Shown piece after piece: positions 24,380-37,400 of a stretch of 64,000 nt of DNA. A model generated the notes under the pieces. That model was not told the origin of the DNA. It made no database searches and saw only the letters and a program-made list of their open reading frames with translations. Both the position numbers and the translations under genes were made by a program. The stretch spans positions 6,081,001-6,145,000 of the forward strand of contig JAGTTD010000015.1 in the NCBI GenBank assembly GCA_018398585.1, in the 5' to 3' direction. This DNA is from Simmondsia chinensis. Its lineage: Eukaryota > Streptophyta > Magnoliopsida > Caryophyllales > Simmondsiaceae. The stretch's first letter is position 1. Each line of letters begins with the position of its first letter.

Positions 24380-24990
24380 TGAACTCGAACAATGCTTTGT
24401 CATCATGGAATCGAAGGTTATTGGTCTAACTGTTGAAATACTTTTTATATTTCTTATACTTTATCGTGTATATATTTTGTATTTGTATATGTTTTGTATT
24501 TAGTATTTGGTGTAAACACTATGCTTAGTTTTAGGAGTAAAAGCCACCAACTCTTCCTCTTCTTTACTTACATGTCTAACATCAATTGCTATAGCCAGGT
24601 CACTATAAAATTGAGGGTCATCACCTAGCTTCAAGCTATAGTTTGGTTGCCGACATATCCATTTACCACTATGGAAGACTGCGGCATATTGATTTTCAAT
24701 GCTATTCCCAAATTTAGACCCAGGTCAAGATTAGCTATCATACATGTTACTTAACTACCTTTATAGACATTGATGTCCTCAATGCGGACTATAGGCAAAG
24801 CCAGATGTTTTAGCCCAGAGGCGCAACTAGATTGGGTTTTTCTTTTTTCTTCTTCATTTCTGTTTCTTATTTCTTAGGAGAATCTATTTCTGTACTCTCC
24901 TAAAAACCTTATCTCTTTCTTTTTTTTTTTTTTTTTTGATCTAAAAAACCTTATCTCTTTAATCATCAAAAAAAAAAAAAAAAAAAAAAA
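24380..24990 (+). mobile_element. Dispersed poly-A retroposon, copy 1
   Basis: About 540 bases from the CTAACTGTTGAAATAC at 24428 to CTGTACTCTCCTAAAAACC near 24892-24910 match 49080-49555 in the same orientation. A long A run (about 24967-24990) ends the copy. A third, more diverged and partial copy lies at 47133-47300. The shared 3' A-rich end suggests spread through RNA. No protein frame or pol III box was recognised, so the type (SINE, truncated LINE, or retrocopy of a transcript) is open. Confidence 0.5.
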
Positions 24991-25189
24991 TTGTAGTAGG
25001 TTGAGTCTTGAGTTGCCATCTTGTACAATATATATGTTGTCTTGTGAATGAGAATGATTATTGTTTTAATTTTACACCGACTTTGAACAAAGTTGGTAAT
25101 TAATAATTACAGGGATGTGGAATGGATTGTTTAAGTTTGCAATTGTAAAAATAGAGAATTTATTTAATTTTTTTTCCTAACGATAAGCC

Positions 25190-25560
25190 CGATTATCAGG
25201 TAAACCTCGACCCTTGTGGCAACTCACACATTACCTGAGCCAGTTAAGTCAAAAATTCTTCAGGGAGAGGTTCAAGCGGGGAATTGAACTCCAAACTTTT
25301 TGGGCCTAAAGTAATATTTTATTCCCTTACTTACTTTCAATCACTGAGACAAGACCCTGGTGGGAATAGAGAATTTATTTTAATGCCTTTAATTTCAATA
25401 TATATAGTACCAAGACAGGTGACCTTTTGGGAAGTCCTCGTGTTGCACCCCTCAGGTTGGGGGTTCTCGGAAATAGCCTCCCCTTCAGGGTGCTACATAC
25501 ATCCCCGACCCTGGTTAAGCGAGAGCCCTTAGGGGCAATGGAAATGTTGCTTTACTTTTA
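25190..25560 (+). repeat. Two short SINE-like or degraded repeat patches
   Basis: The patch 25190-25300 contains GGTTCAAGCGGGGAATTGAACTCC-like sequence, which resembles a pol III box B. The patch 25413-25540 contains GCACCCCTCAGGTTGGGGG followed by TTCTCGG and ends in an AT-rich tail. Both look like degraded tRNA-derived repeats. I found no clear box A or TSD, so this is only a suggestion. Confidence 0.3.
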
Positions 25561-27584
25561 TAATAAAATATCTTAATATTTAAACTTTTATTAGTTAGCT
25601 ATCCCAATTTTAAAAATTTTGTAATGAGATACATTCTACTATGATTTTTTTTTTTTTTTTTTGCTGAAGTATTGATGACTTATGTCGGCAATATATAGAT
25701 CGTTTCTATAATAATTTGCTAAATTTTTGTTGTAATCTGTTGAACTTTCTCTAAAATAATGGAATCGTGATTATGAAATTTATCTATTATATTAAGTAGG
25801 AGTTCTCACCCCTACTCAAATCCAAGTAAACTCCCCATTCTGCAATATTAAAATACAGAATTTTATATATTAAAATTTAAAAAAAATACCTAAAACTTAA
25901 ATCGCACAACTGCCCGTACACCCCACCTCCTATTCAACTTTTTCAATCCATTATCCCAAAATAAGTGGAAACTACCACTTATTTTTCTTCTCTATCCCCT
26001 CAATTGTTTGTTATACTCCTCTTATAGTATGTTAGGAGTACAAATTTTACACAAAATATTTACAAATTAGATATGAAAAAAAAAAAAATTTTCAAGAGTT
26101 TAAAATCAATTTCCAAAAAGTCTAAAGGTTGGAAACTTTAAATTTGATGTCGGTGGCCAATAAAGATAGCGAGATAAAGATGATTATAGTGGGAGAATAT
26201 TGCATATTGTAAGGTTACATATTCACTTTTTTCGTGAAAATTTACATTCTTTGCTAGAATTCCGTATAGCTAAAGTATATTTTCTTTTAGTTTGACTATT
26301 ATGTTAATTTAATTGTAATATTTTAGAATAATGTCAATGTAGTTCGTGGGCAATTTGTATCATGCTAATTTGATGTTAAATTGCTGTATTTATATTGGGT
26401 TTAAATTTGGTCAACATGTGATTTGTATTGAGATGTCAATTGACCTTTAAGAAAGCAAAAGCCAAATATTTGCAAATATAAAATAATGCTCCAGATTGAT
26501 TCCTTGGTAAAACAAAACAATTGAGTACAAAGTGCCAACACAAAAATAAAAATAATATATAGTAGCAGTATTTAATACAAAGTAATAATAACACAGAAAT
26601 AATAGTAATTAGATGAAGAAATGTTGGACCAAATTTAAATCCAAAACAATGGTGTAAATAATATTACTTCCATTATTTTGCATATGTGACCCCCTAAACT
26701 TCTATTTTCATCAAATAGAGGGATCAAATTGATCTTAGTTAATCGTTCGGGGTCTCTTTGATGCAAATAGAAGTTTATAGAGTTATATTAATTTTGACAA
26801 TGAAATTAAAAATTTTTCATAACTTTCCAACAATATAAAAAGTAAATGTGAAATAACTAAATATGAACAACTAAAATAAAATTTACTATATCAATGTCTT
26901 ATTAATTGATTGAGCTACGAGAGTAGCATTCGAAAGAAAATTTTAAAACCATGTCTAAGTAAAGTGAGAACAAATATCCAAAAGTTACATATAACATGTG
27001 GGCAAGAACCCTCTATAATAGAAAACTAAGAAAAATTCGGATAAAATCAAAATGTATCATAAAAAATTATGATACATATGGCAAAATTTGTTATACTAAC
27101 ACAATTTATACATAACTACAATATTTACGGTTCCAAAATATATTACGATTAAGTTCATTCAAAATATAAATATCAACCATGATCGCACAGGGAATGACTA
27201 GTATATTAATATTTTTCTAGTGAAAATTGATTAAATTCTGACAAAAATTTGGAATTTAGGCGTAGATTACCTTGATCATAAATTTTCTAAATCTCGTGAT
27301 ATTTTATTATATATAATAAAATGTCAAAACATATTAGTGAAAAACTTTAACGAACCTAGATAAATTTCAGAAGAAAAAAAGGTAGCAATAAAGGAGAGTT
27401 TATTCAATGGTACTTCGCCAAAAAAAAAAAAAAAATTTTTGACTTCATATTTTTTGATGATTGAATTTTAGCATTTTAGACTTTAGAGCAGAAATCTCAA
27501 TTATTAATATGAAGACTATTTTCATAGCATTGTTTTCACATGGTAAAACAATTAATATTTATTAATTTTGTATTACAGAACTAT
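25561..27584. other. AT-rich intergenic sequence, nothing recognised
   Basis: Both strands were read. Only short open frames and homopolymer runs were seen (for example T at 25650-25667 and A at 27420-27435). Confidence 0.5.
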
Positions 27585-28360
27585 ACTAATAATAATAGTA
27601 TCAACATATCAAAATATTAAATGTTGAATTACCAAAGTTAATTCGATAATAGATTAATTATCGATTACTCTTTTTTAAGAGAATTAGGATCGAAAATGAT
27701 GTCAAACAAAATCAGCCCAAAAAATATATATGTACAATATTATGTTAAATATTGAATTACCAAAGTTTTTTTTTTTTTTTTTTTTTTCCTTTCTGATATT
27801 GATTTATAACCAAACTATCAACGAGAAATACCATGCTATACTAAATAACAAAAAAAAGATACAGTGTATGGTATACCGAGTTCAGTTTTTTGATCAGTTC
27901 AATTTGCTCTCCTATTTCTGAAACTCCAAAAGTTATTTCTAACGTCATCGTTCATAAGGGTATTGAAAATGGAGATTTCTAGGTTTTTCGTTGGTTGAGA
28001 ACTTGCAATGGATTTGGGACCTTTCAGCAATGTTTTTCTATTTATATCTTTTAATTTTCCAAGAAATTAAAAATTATATTTTAGAAGTGATTTTATCATA
28101 TTTTTAGTTTTAAATTTCTTCTTAGTTTAAAAATAGAAAAATAAAAATATGAAAAAAATTTGGATTGTTTACGTTTTAGTTCCTTGATATTTGTAGAAAT
28201 AATAGGCCCATGAGCTTTTCTATTCATTTTTTTTAGTACCTTAAATTTTGTATGTATTCATAATAGGTACCTTCCCTAGCGAAACCGAGTGTCGAAAACC
28301 TAAAAACACAAAAATGCCATGACAAAACAACGTTGTATGTAAGCCTGATGATTTAGAGAA
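27585..28360 (+). repeat. Duplicated segment, copy A, left part
   Basis: The block around 27600-27760 (ATTCGATAATAGATTAATTA, TATGTACAATATTATGTTAA) matches 53100-53257. The block 27880-28360 (TTTTTGATCAGTTCAATTTG, ATTTGTAGAAATAATAGGCC) matches 59568-60010. Copy A continues at 39558, because the CACTA element was inserted at 28361. Same orientation as copy B. Confidence 0.8.
28155..28290. repeat. Left arm of foldback element F1 (copy A)
   Basis: This arm (TTTACGTTTTAGTTCCTTGA, ATTTGTAGAAATAATA, TTTTGTATGTATTCATAATA) is repeated inverted at 39775-39905. The CACTA insertion at 28361-39557 separates the two arms. The uninterrupted version is 59850-60368. Confidence 0.65.
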
Positions 28361-28369
28361 CACTACAAC

Positions 28370-28555
28370 AAAAAAGGGTAATTCTCGGCGCTTTTTTTTG
28401 GAATTCTCGGCGCAAAAAAGCGCCGAGAATTTCATTATTGGCGCTTAGGACAAGCGCCGAGAAAGAAAACACCGAAAAATAAAAGCGCCGAGAATATCGG
28501 CGCTTATAAATGCCGAGAATCTCGGCGCTTATAAGTGCCAATATTTTTGGGCGTT
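28370..28555. repeat. CACTA left subterminal repeats (TCTCGGCGC palindromes)
   Basis: Motifs AATTCTCGGCGC and GCGCCGAGAAT recur in both orientations, joined as CTCGGCGCTTATAA/GTGCC-type palindromes. A matching set is at 39363-39545. In En/Spm elements such subterminal repeats bind TNPA; that these do is inference. Confidence 0.8.
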
Positions 28556-28660
28556 TTTTATTGTCGAGATTTTTTGAGTTTTTTAAATACCCTATTTTTA
28601 CTTCTTAGCATGGACATTTTACAAACAGTCTGTATTAACTATTTATTTGTGCATATTTTC

Positions 28661-28702
<42 letters not shown>
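28661..28702. repeat. (CA)n(TA)n microsatellite
   Basis: About 13 CA units are followed by about 8 TA units, inside the 3' part of the CACTA element. A further (AT)n run lies near 28871-28892. Confidence 0.9.
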
Positions 28703-28935
28703 CACAAAATTACTTAATAAAAAAATATCAACTAAACTGATAAATTTTTCATAAGATTCCAAATTCGACAATCAAAATATTACATCATTGTCAATGTACT
28801 TTGATAGTTCAATACAAAATTTGAGATTTTTTCCACTCCAAATATCAACATAATTAATCTAATAACCAAAAAATATATATATATATATATATACAATGCT
28901 AACTTAGTCAAGTACATTCTTCACAAATATATCAA

Positions 28936-31556
28936 TCAACCGAATGAGCTTGGCGTGCTTGGAGATGCAAAAAAATTTGAGGGTTCACCGTCACCTGATC
29001 CCGATTCATCTCTACCCTGTATAGACAACACAATAATAATATTACTTATGTACAAAATATCAATCTACCAGTTTACTATCACATAAATCAATAACAATGA
29101 GCACATGAAATCATTTATCGGAACCCGTCAACCCTCAAGTGTCCACAATCCCTTTTGAAAGGGAAGTAGGAGTAGATAGAGGGAGGCCTAGGTTGTGCTG
29201 CATCTCATGACTTTCATATCATGTGATTGCCACCTATTTAGCTTGCCCTCCATTCTCATTTCTATCTAGTATGTGCTTGAAGCAAATGAAGAGTCTGCAA
29301 CATCTTAAGGCGACAATATAGCACATGAGATTCCACTCTCTACCACATCTTGCAAAGCACAACACACATGATTCAAATTATATCTTGTTGTCTAAAGTTA
29401 GGCTATTCCTCATATGGGGAAAATTGAAAGAGGATTATCAATGAAAATATTAGAGAAAAGATTTAGTAGAAGAAGTGTCAAAACATCCAAAAACCAAACC
29501 ATCTTATCAAGTAGTAAGACAAGCATATCTGATCCAAAATTTTGCTTCACATGGTAAATTCATATAGTTTCCCAAAAGTACCAACCCCAATGCCACCTTT
29601 TGTCTCAATCATTCACATCATCAATTTCATTATTTACAAAGGATTAGAAAGGCAATTATTTGCATTATAGTACAAACAAATGCAAATTAAATAGATTATC
29701 TTACCGGATCAGCAACCGCAGTAATAATTGCTCGACCTTCTGCTATCATTTCATATGATGCTTGGCCAGAAGAAACAGCATCATTGATGGGTAGGAGCCT
29801 TCTCATTTGCTGCTTTACATTGGCCAATTCTATTTTCATATTTTGTAATTCGACATGATCACTGGTACGGTCGAGTCCCTTTTTCTTTAGTTCACCCCTG
29901 ACTTCGTATATATCACTCCTCTTCACGCCAAATCCATAGCCCACCGCTCGATAGCCCGGATTTTCCTGTTCATGCATTAGCTCTGCAAATACTTCCTCCT
30001 CGATTTCTGATCGAGGTCTGGAAGAAGATCCAAGTCGAGCCTCAACTATTTCTCTAGCTGTATCCTACAAAGAAGAGAAAAAGACATTAAATACATTTAA
30101 ATTAAAAGAAATGTGAGATAATAATAAAATCCACCATAAATTCTTGTGAAACCGTGTTCTCAAAAAAGTCACCACTTTTCCTGGTATGAGTTTCCTGGTA
30201 AAACTCTATACTAGTGGGCTTCCTCCCTTTATTAATTTCCTACAATCAACACGTCAACATAAGTCTTAACTAATTTAACAGGTAGATAGTAATAATACAC
30301 TAAACATATACTGAAGTCCTTACAAAATTATCTCTTTTATTGGCATAACTTGTTGAACCAGTCGTGTAAAACTAATTCTGCTTGGCACGTGCTTCTTTGC
30401 CGCATTTACTCTTCTCCTGACATTGGAAATCAACATCAATCCAAGAAAAAATTTACATTCATAATCAATATCAATCTGCTTCCCCCTTTTTGACCAATCA
30501 AAAATTACTTAAAAAGAAATTATTTTACCTTGCCTTGTGGAGAAAATAAAAAATGTACCAAAGTTATCCATTGGTCACGATTAACTCCTTGTGGCACTGT
30601 TGCAATAACTTCAGCCTCAGTTTTGTTCCCTTGGCAATATTGCGCTTTCAAGCTCGTCTTATAACCCTTCCACATTTTGCCAAGATGCTGTAGTATTGAT
30701 TTATCAATCAATACATCACTGGGTATTAAAAATTTCCCCTAAAACATAAAATCCAACAATAATGTCACAAAAAGGCAAGGAAATAGTAAGAAGGCATAAA
30801 GCAGTAGTTGTATTAGTAAGAGAGCAACCACATTTCAGTGCTATATCCAAATTTCACTCGAACAGTAAAATTTGATAGAAGAACCTATTACCAATTATAC
30901 TATTGAATTAAATTAACACAATTAAGAGTATAAAACCTTAATTAATACAATGATAAAGTTCAAAAACTTCAGACATACATATTATATCATATATATAAAG
31001 TAAACTTCAAACATAAATAATACTTACTCGGATAACCTCAATAGCTTCTGCTTTGTATTGGTCATTCATCGTACGCCAATCTCTTACTCCGAGTGGACAA
31101 AACCGTCCCGTTTTTGCAACCTCTCCAATAAACTGGATCAACAAATTGCCACCCTTTCTAATAGGTTGGCGTAGGTCATTGAACCGCACAATAATTCTTA
31201 CACCTTCAGGAAGATGCCATACTTCCTACTGGTATCGTCCTTAAGGTACTCAAGTTACCTTGGCCATCTATTAACGATTAAGATATACCATTACTTTTCT
31301 AATTGATTGGAAAATTATTACCATAATTAATGCTATAAAATTGAAAACATTTACCGATAAGTTGAAGTAGCTCCCTCTCATCAAATGGCACGTCAGTGGA
31401 CCAAACACCAGCTTCCCTGACTGGTCCCTCTGCTTCAGATGTTGACGGTCTTGGATGACTGTCATCACCTCCTTCATGTTCCGGTATTGCTGTCCAGGAC
31501 TGCACTGATTTGCCACTTCTAAAAAACCTCCTCATTGTGAATCCATGCTTTTCCAA
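28936..31556 (-). CDS. tnpA-like plant transposase (Transposase_24 / Ptta-En/Spm type), seven exons
   Basis: Seven exons can be laid out with GT..AG junctions: 31556-31355, 31267-31028, 30738-30529, 30416-30324, 30239-30135, 30064-29705 and 29016-28936 (stop TGA). Recognisable parts are HLPEGVRIIVRFNDLRQPIR and GRFCPLGVRDWRTM (exon 2), LGKMWKGYKTSLK and VPQGVNRDQW (exon 3), TTGSTSYA (exon 4), and IEFYQETHTRKSG (exon 5). Exon 6 has a heptad-rich stretch (ELQNMKIELANVKQQM). These match the plant Ptta/En/Spm transposase family, which binds element ends. I did not see a gross break, but exons 2 and 4 may hold a stop or frame problem: exon 4 reads AKQN then a stop in one frame, and the exon 2 5' limit is uncertain. 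The gene lies downstream of tnp2 on the same strand. Confidence 0.7.
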
Positions 31557-31650
31557 AAATAAAAGAATTAGTAGATGTATAATAGAACGTACAAAAATAA
31601 AATGAGAAGCAAATATGTTCCATAAAACAAATAATCAATAATGAAACAAA

Positions 31651-31805
31651 GATCATGGACAAAATGAAACAATACGTACAAAAGAAAACTAGCATACATG
31701 GACAAAATAAAACAACACGTACAAAAGAAAACTAACATACATGGACAAAATGAAACAACACGTACAAAAGAAAACTAACATACATGGACAAAATGAAATA
31801 ATACG
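31651..31805. repeat. 43-bp minisatellite, about 3.6 copies
   Basis: Units starting CATGGACAAAATGAAACAAC occur at 31654, 31697, 31740 and 31783, spaced exactly 43 bp. The array lies between the end of tnp2 (31839) and the start of the tnpA-like gene (31556), so it would be in the promoter or leader of the latter. Confidence 0.9.
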
Positions 31806-34477
31806 TAACATTATTTCACAACTCTAAAAAAACAAAGATCAAATCTCGCCTAGATCATACAAGTCCCTAGGTTTAGTCTTAATGACATGATACCATCCCT
31901 TTTGCATCTCATCTTGAATATAAAAAACTTGCTTTGCTTGAGATGAGATGACAAATGGATCATCTTTCAACAATCGACCCGTATGCATCAACTTAGAGAA
32001 GTTCACACAAGCACCATCATTTCTAAATGTTCTTAAGCCCCTATTTATATCTACCCAATCACAACGAAAAATGACAACTTTATAACTCCCATAATAGTCT
32101 AGTTCATATATGTCTGTCAATTTGCTATAGTAAACTTGTCCATCAGCTACGACCATGACCCCAGAATTTTGTGTCCTCATATAGCGTTCATGATCTTCTG
32201 TATGAAACTTGTATCCATTAAGGACAAAGCCCTTCATTCTTTTAGCATACTGATTTAGCCCACCAGCTAAAGCCCTTCTCAATCGGCCTTCTTCGGTAGT
32301 TGCATCAATTTTGTGCACCTTAATAGAATAAAAGGTAGTATCAAAATTAATGGTGAATATATAATATCAACTTCAACATCGAATAAAATATACTAACCTG
32401 GTTTTGAAGCCACTCAGAAAACTCTTCAACAATCCACTGATTTTCTAATGTTGCATTAGATCGACCTCTATGAAAATATGCTCGTCGTTTTTCACTTAAA
32501 AATTCACTATAATAAGAAAATTATTAGCAGGTTGAACAAAAATAGTTAATATTGACAAAGTTGCTTCTATTAACACTTACTCACGAAGTTCCTTGATTTC
32601 ATCTAGCTGAAGTAGCACATAACGATACGCTTGTTCCTTACTTCTCATATCAAGGCGAACAATTTTCTCTTTTCCAATTGCAAGACCCCCAGACTTTAAC
32701 AAGTATTTACCCATACTTGAACCATTATCATCATTTCTTTTGGGTCTATTAAAAATGGTCGTAGCACCTTCTAAGTATCTAGAACAAAATGTAATAGTCT
32801 CCTCCATGATGTAGCCTTCAGCAATGGACCCTTCTGGCCGCGCCTGGTTACTTACGTATGCTTTCAAATGGGACAAATATCTTTATTACATAAATATAAA
32901 TAACACGTGAGATCAATTACTGGATGCCAAATATGAGAGAAAAAAGTAAATGAAGCATTATCGGCTAACCTTTCAATCGGATACATCCATCTATAGTGAA
33001 CAGGCCCACCAAGCTTAGCCTCCTCTACTAAATGAATTAGTAGATGAACCATGACTGTGAAAAATGTAGGTAGAAATTCCATCTCCATCTCACAAAGTGT
33101 AAGAATAATGTTCGATTGTTGAAGATCGAGCATATTTGGGTCGAGGGTCGTAGAACACAAGTATTTGAAAAAGGAAGACAAGTCTGAAAGCAACTCAATG
33201 ACTTGTGTGGCATTGGATGCTCGTAAAGCTACAGGAAGAATATCTTGCATAAGAACATGGTTGTCATGACTCTTAAGGTTTAAGAGTTTTCTTTGTTTCA
33301 ACTTTACACATCTAGAGATGTTAGATCCATCTCCATCTGGGACCCTAAGTTTCTGTAGAACTCTTAGAAACCGTTCTTTATCATTTGAAGACATATAGTA
33401 AGAAGCTGGAGGCATGTACGAATCTCTATTAGGACGAGGTTGTAGCCAAAGATGTGGCTTTATGTTCCTTTCTTCAAGGGCCCTTCTTGCCTTTTCATCA
33501 TCTCTAGTCTTTCTCTCCATATGTAATAGCGTCCCTAGAACATTATCACACACATTTTTCTCTATGTGCATGACATCTAGATTATGTCAAAGGAGATTAT
33601 ACTCCCAATATGGCAAGTCAAAAAATATGCTTTTTTTCTTTCAAAGCACTTCCTCATTGTCCACTCTTTCTATTGAACTGTCTATGTGGTGCCTTTCTCT
33701 TTTCTTCTTACTAGTCTTTTGGGTTTTTCCGTACTTGTAATGAACTTGTTCTTGTGCTTTCAAGATATCAGTCCCTGATGCCGGAGTAGGAGCACAAGCA
33801 TACTCCATTGTCTCATCAAACAATTGACTCTGAGATCGAAAAGAGTGATTATTAGGTAACTATTTACGGTGTCCATTATAGCAAATCTTGCCCCCAAACT
33901 TATAAGAATGTGTATGTTCAGTGCAATAAGGACAAGCTGTGTAGCCCTTTGTACTCCAACCAGACAACATAGCATATGCAGGAAAGTCATTGATAGTCCA
34001 CATTATAGCCCCTTGCATCCTAAAGTTTTGTCCACTATAGGCATCATATGCATCAATACCTTCCCATAACAATTTCAACTCATGCAGCAATGGTTGTAGG
34101 TACACATCAATGTCAAGTCCAGGGCCCGATTTCCCAGGAATAATCGAAGAAAGAATGAATGACGATTGCTTCATACATAGCCATGGGGGCAAGTTGTACG
34201 GGATCAACACCACTAGCCATGTACTATAAGTAGTATTCATAAGACGGTACTGATTGAAGCCGTCACTAGCAAGACCAAGCCTAACACTACGAGGATCTGA
34301 AGAAAACTCCGGATACCGAGCATCAAATGCCCTCCAAGCTAAGCCATCTGCAGGATGCCTTAATTTCCCATCCTTCAAACGGTCTATCTCATGCCATCTC
34401 ATATCTTCGGCTGTTTTAGATGACATGTATAATCTTTTGAGCCTTGAAATCAAAGAAAAATACCGCATAACCTTAGC

Positions 34478-37400
34478 TAGTGGTGGCCAACGGGCCGGGT
34501 CGGCCCGGAAACCGGCTCGGCCCGGCCCGTTTATGGCCCGGCCCAGCCCGCACGGTACTGTAGCGGGCCGGGCCGGGCCTCGGGCCTGTTTTTTTTAGGG
34601 CTTGGACCCGGCCCGGCCCGGCCCGGCCCAAAAGAGCCGTTGGCTCTTGAGCCAATGGCTCTTCTTTTACAAAAAAAAAAAAAATAAAAAATTTTATATA
34701 TTTTTTTTCTATAAATACTTAAACCTCCCCAACTCATTTTCTCACAAAATCTTCAATTCTCTCTTCTCTCTCTATACATTCATCATCTCCCATCTTCTCT
34801 AATTTGCTAATTGCAAAATTGTGCTCCAAAGTTCGAAGTTCGTAAAGTATTTGGCTGAAGTGTGAATTTTATTGTTCTCTCGTTTCGGTAGTTTTAGTAT
34901 CGTAATTTTTTTTGATTCGCAATTTTAGTTATTTAATTTGCATTACTACTTGCATTTTATAAATAATAATCATTTATACTAATATGGCACACAACTCTTC
35001 ATCATCTGGAGCCGGTCGTGCTAGTTCTAGCTCTTCTCGGCCACCCAGAATCCCAAAAAGGACTAGAATTGTCTTACTTGATACTGAAGAACGAGCTTTT
35101 ATACAACCAGACCCAACACCCCAATACCCTGATGATAGCATAGATTATAACTTTTCACAACCACAAGATTATCATGAGTCAGGTAGTGGTGGGGTTGGAG
35201 ACTCACAAACTGATGAGGAACCCACCCCCACCACAGATGCCCAACCTGAAACTAGTAACTTGACTAGTAGGCGTACAACTAGTGGGGTATGGAAGCACTT
35301 TACCCTTAATAAGACAACTAATAAAGCAACCTGTAAATTATGTGACCCACCTAAGAATTTTAGCCATCAACCCGGCAGTGGGACGGGCACACTAAATAGA
35401 CATATACTTAGGTGCCACCCCGAGCAATTCCCGGAAAAGAGCCAACAACGTTTAGTACAGCAAGTGACCGGTGCACTTGCTAATTTTAGGTTCTCTCAGG
35501 AGAGCAACCGTAGGGGGCTAGCTAAATATATAATTTTGAGTGAAAGGCCTTTTAGTACCGGCGAAAACCCACATTTCGTCGACTACCTCCAACGAAATGT
35601 GAACCCCGCAATTGTGAGGATTCCTCGGAACACCGTAAAGCGGGACGCTTTTACGTTGTACCACAATCTTAAAATTGGGATACATACACTTTTTGCGACG
35701 AACACGAGCATGTTCTCGTTGACGTCGGACGTATGGACGTCCAAACCCGGCCAACCTTATATGTGCATAACGGCACACTGGACCGATGAATCCTTCATCA
35801 TCCAGAAGAGGATAATTCATTTTGGGCTTTTAGATTGCCCCCATACTGCCGAGGTAATTACGGGTGCGATTATGTCGGCAGTCCGCGATTGGGGCATAGA
35901 ACAACGTATCTTCAGTATTATGTTTGACAATGCTTCCAATAACACTGCATCCGTAGCACATTTAATTAGGAAAATGAGACCCATGTTAGGTGGGAAGTGT
36001 TTTCATATTCGTTGCATCTGTCACATTTTGCATTTAATGGTAATGGATGGTTTAGATCTTATAGACGCATCCCTTGACACCTTAAGATCTGTAATAATAT
36101 CAATTAAAGCATCCGTCGCTAGGAAAAAAAGATTTAAAAATGTATGTAGGTTGCATAACATAGAATATAAATAATTTAAATTAGACTCCAAGACTAGGTG
36201 GTCGTCTACGGTAGTAATGTTAGAGAGCATTCTACCATACAAAGACGCTCTGATGGAATTCGCCCAGGAAAATCGTGTAGAATGGCGCGATTACAACCTG
36301 GACGGTACACATTGGGAGACAATAGATGAAATTTGTAAATTTTTTAGCATGTTTAAAGACGCGACAACATTTTTTTCGGGTTGCTACTATCCGACCATGC
36401 CTCAAGCAATATCAACATTGCTTAATATTGTAAATTGGATGGTGGGTAATCAATCCAACCCCATTTTGTTCGGATCTATTGCGGCAATGAAAGAAAAGCT
36501 TGCCAAATATTTTTCTAAACTACCTCTTACTTACTGCTTTGCTACTATTTTATACCCTCGTTGTAAACGCTCAGGTTTCAAATTGTTTTGCCAACATTTT
36601 TTCACGTATTTGAATCCTTCTCTTAATATCGACACTTTCATTATCGATGTCGATAACGACTTGCATAGTTTATTTTCTCAATATTCCCGTCAATTAGCGT
36701 CCAATAATCCTAGTACTGCTGCAGTAGGATCTTCCACATCTAGTGGAAGTAGTTCACACACGTCATATTCGTGGAAATTGTTGGAGCAATTTACGCCCAC
36801 AGCAGCCCCCACATCATGTGATGAGTTAGATTATTATTTGCGGACACCGATGGTCCATATTTTCGGGCCGCTGGGCAACCCGAATTTTGATTTGTTACAA
36901 TGGTGGAACACAAACCAAACCCAGTATCCCGTGCTTTCCACCATGGCACGTGATATACTATGTTGTCCGGTGTCTTCAGTAGCATCGGAGTGTGCTTTCA
37001 GTCTTGGTGGCAGGTTGCTTGGAACGAAGAGGGCGAAGTTATCGCCGTCGAGCTTGGAGATGTCCGTGTGCTTGAAGGATTAGCTGCTAGCTGAGGCAAG
37101 AGATCAACAGAGAATGAAGATGGATTCATCGAGCGATGAAGAAGACGACCGCACAACTGATACGTCAAATGATGGCGTAGAAACCCCCCGATATGACTGA
37201 TATCAAGATTCAAGACTTTTGTATGTTAATTATTTACTTTCAAATATTTACGTCAAAAGATGACCGCACACTCCATATGTCAAACTTTATATTTTTTGAT
37301 AAATAAATTTATATTTTTAAATATTAGGCCCCAACTTTGTATTTGTATTTGATACGTTATTTATTTACTGATATTTTTTTGATAATTACTTGTTGTATAT

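Noticed and set aside
25250..25300. tRNA gene suggested by GGTTCAA..TTGAACTCC
   Set aside because: No cloverleaf arms or box A could be placed. At most a degraded tRNA-derived repeat.
31651..31805. CRISPR-like regular repeat
   Set aside because: Units are contiguous without spacers and lie in a plant transposon. It is a minisatellite.
33414..33740. 108-codon plus-strand frame in the CACTA
   Set aside because: It is antisense to the tnp2 core and has no independent support.
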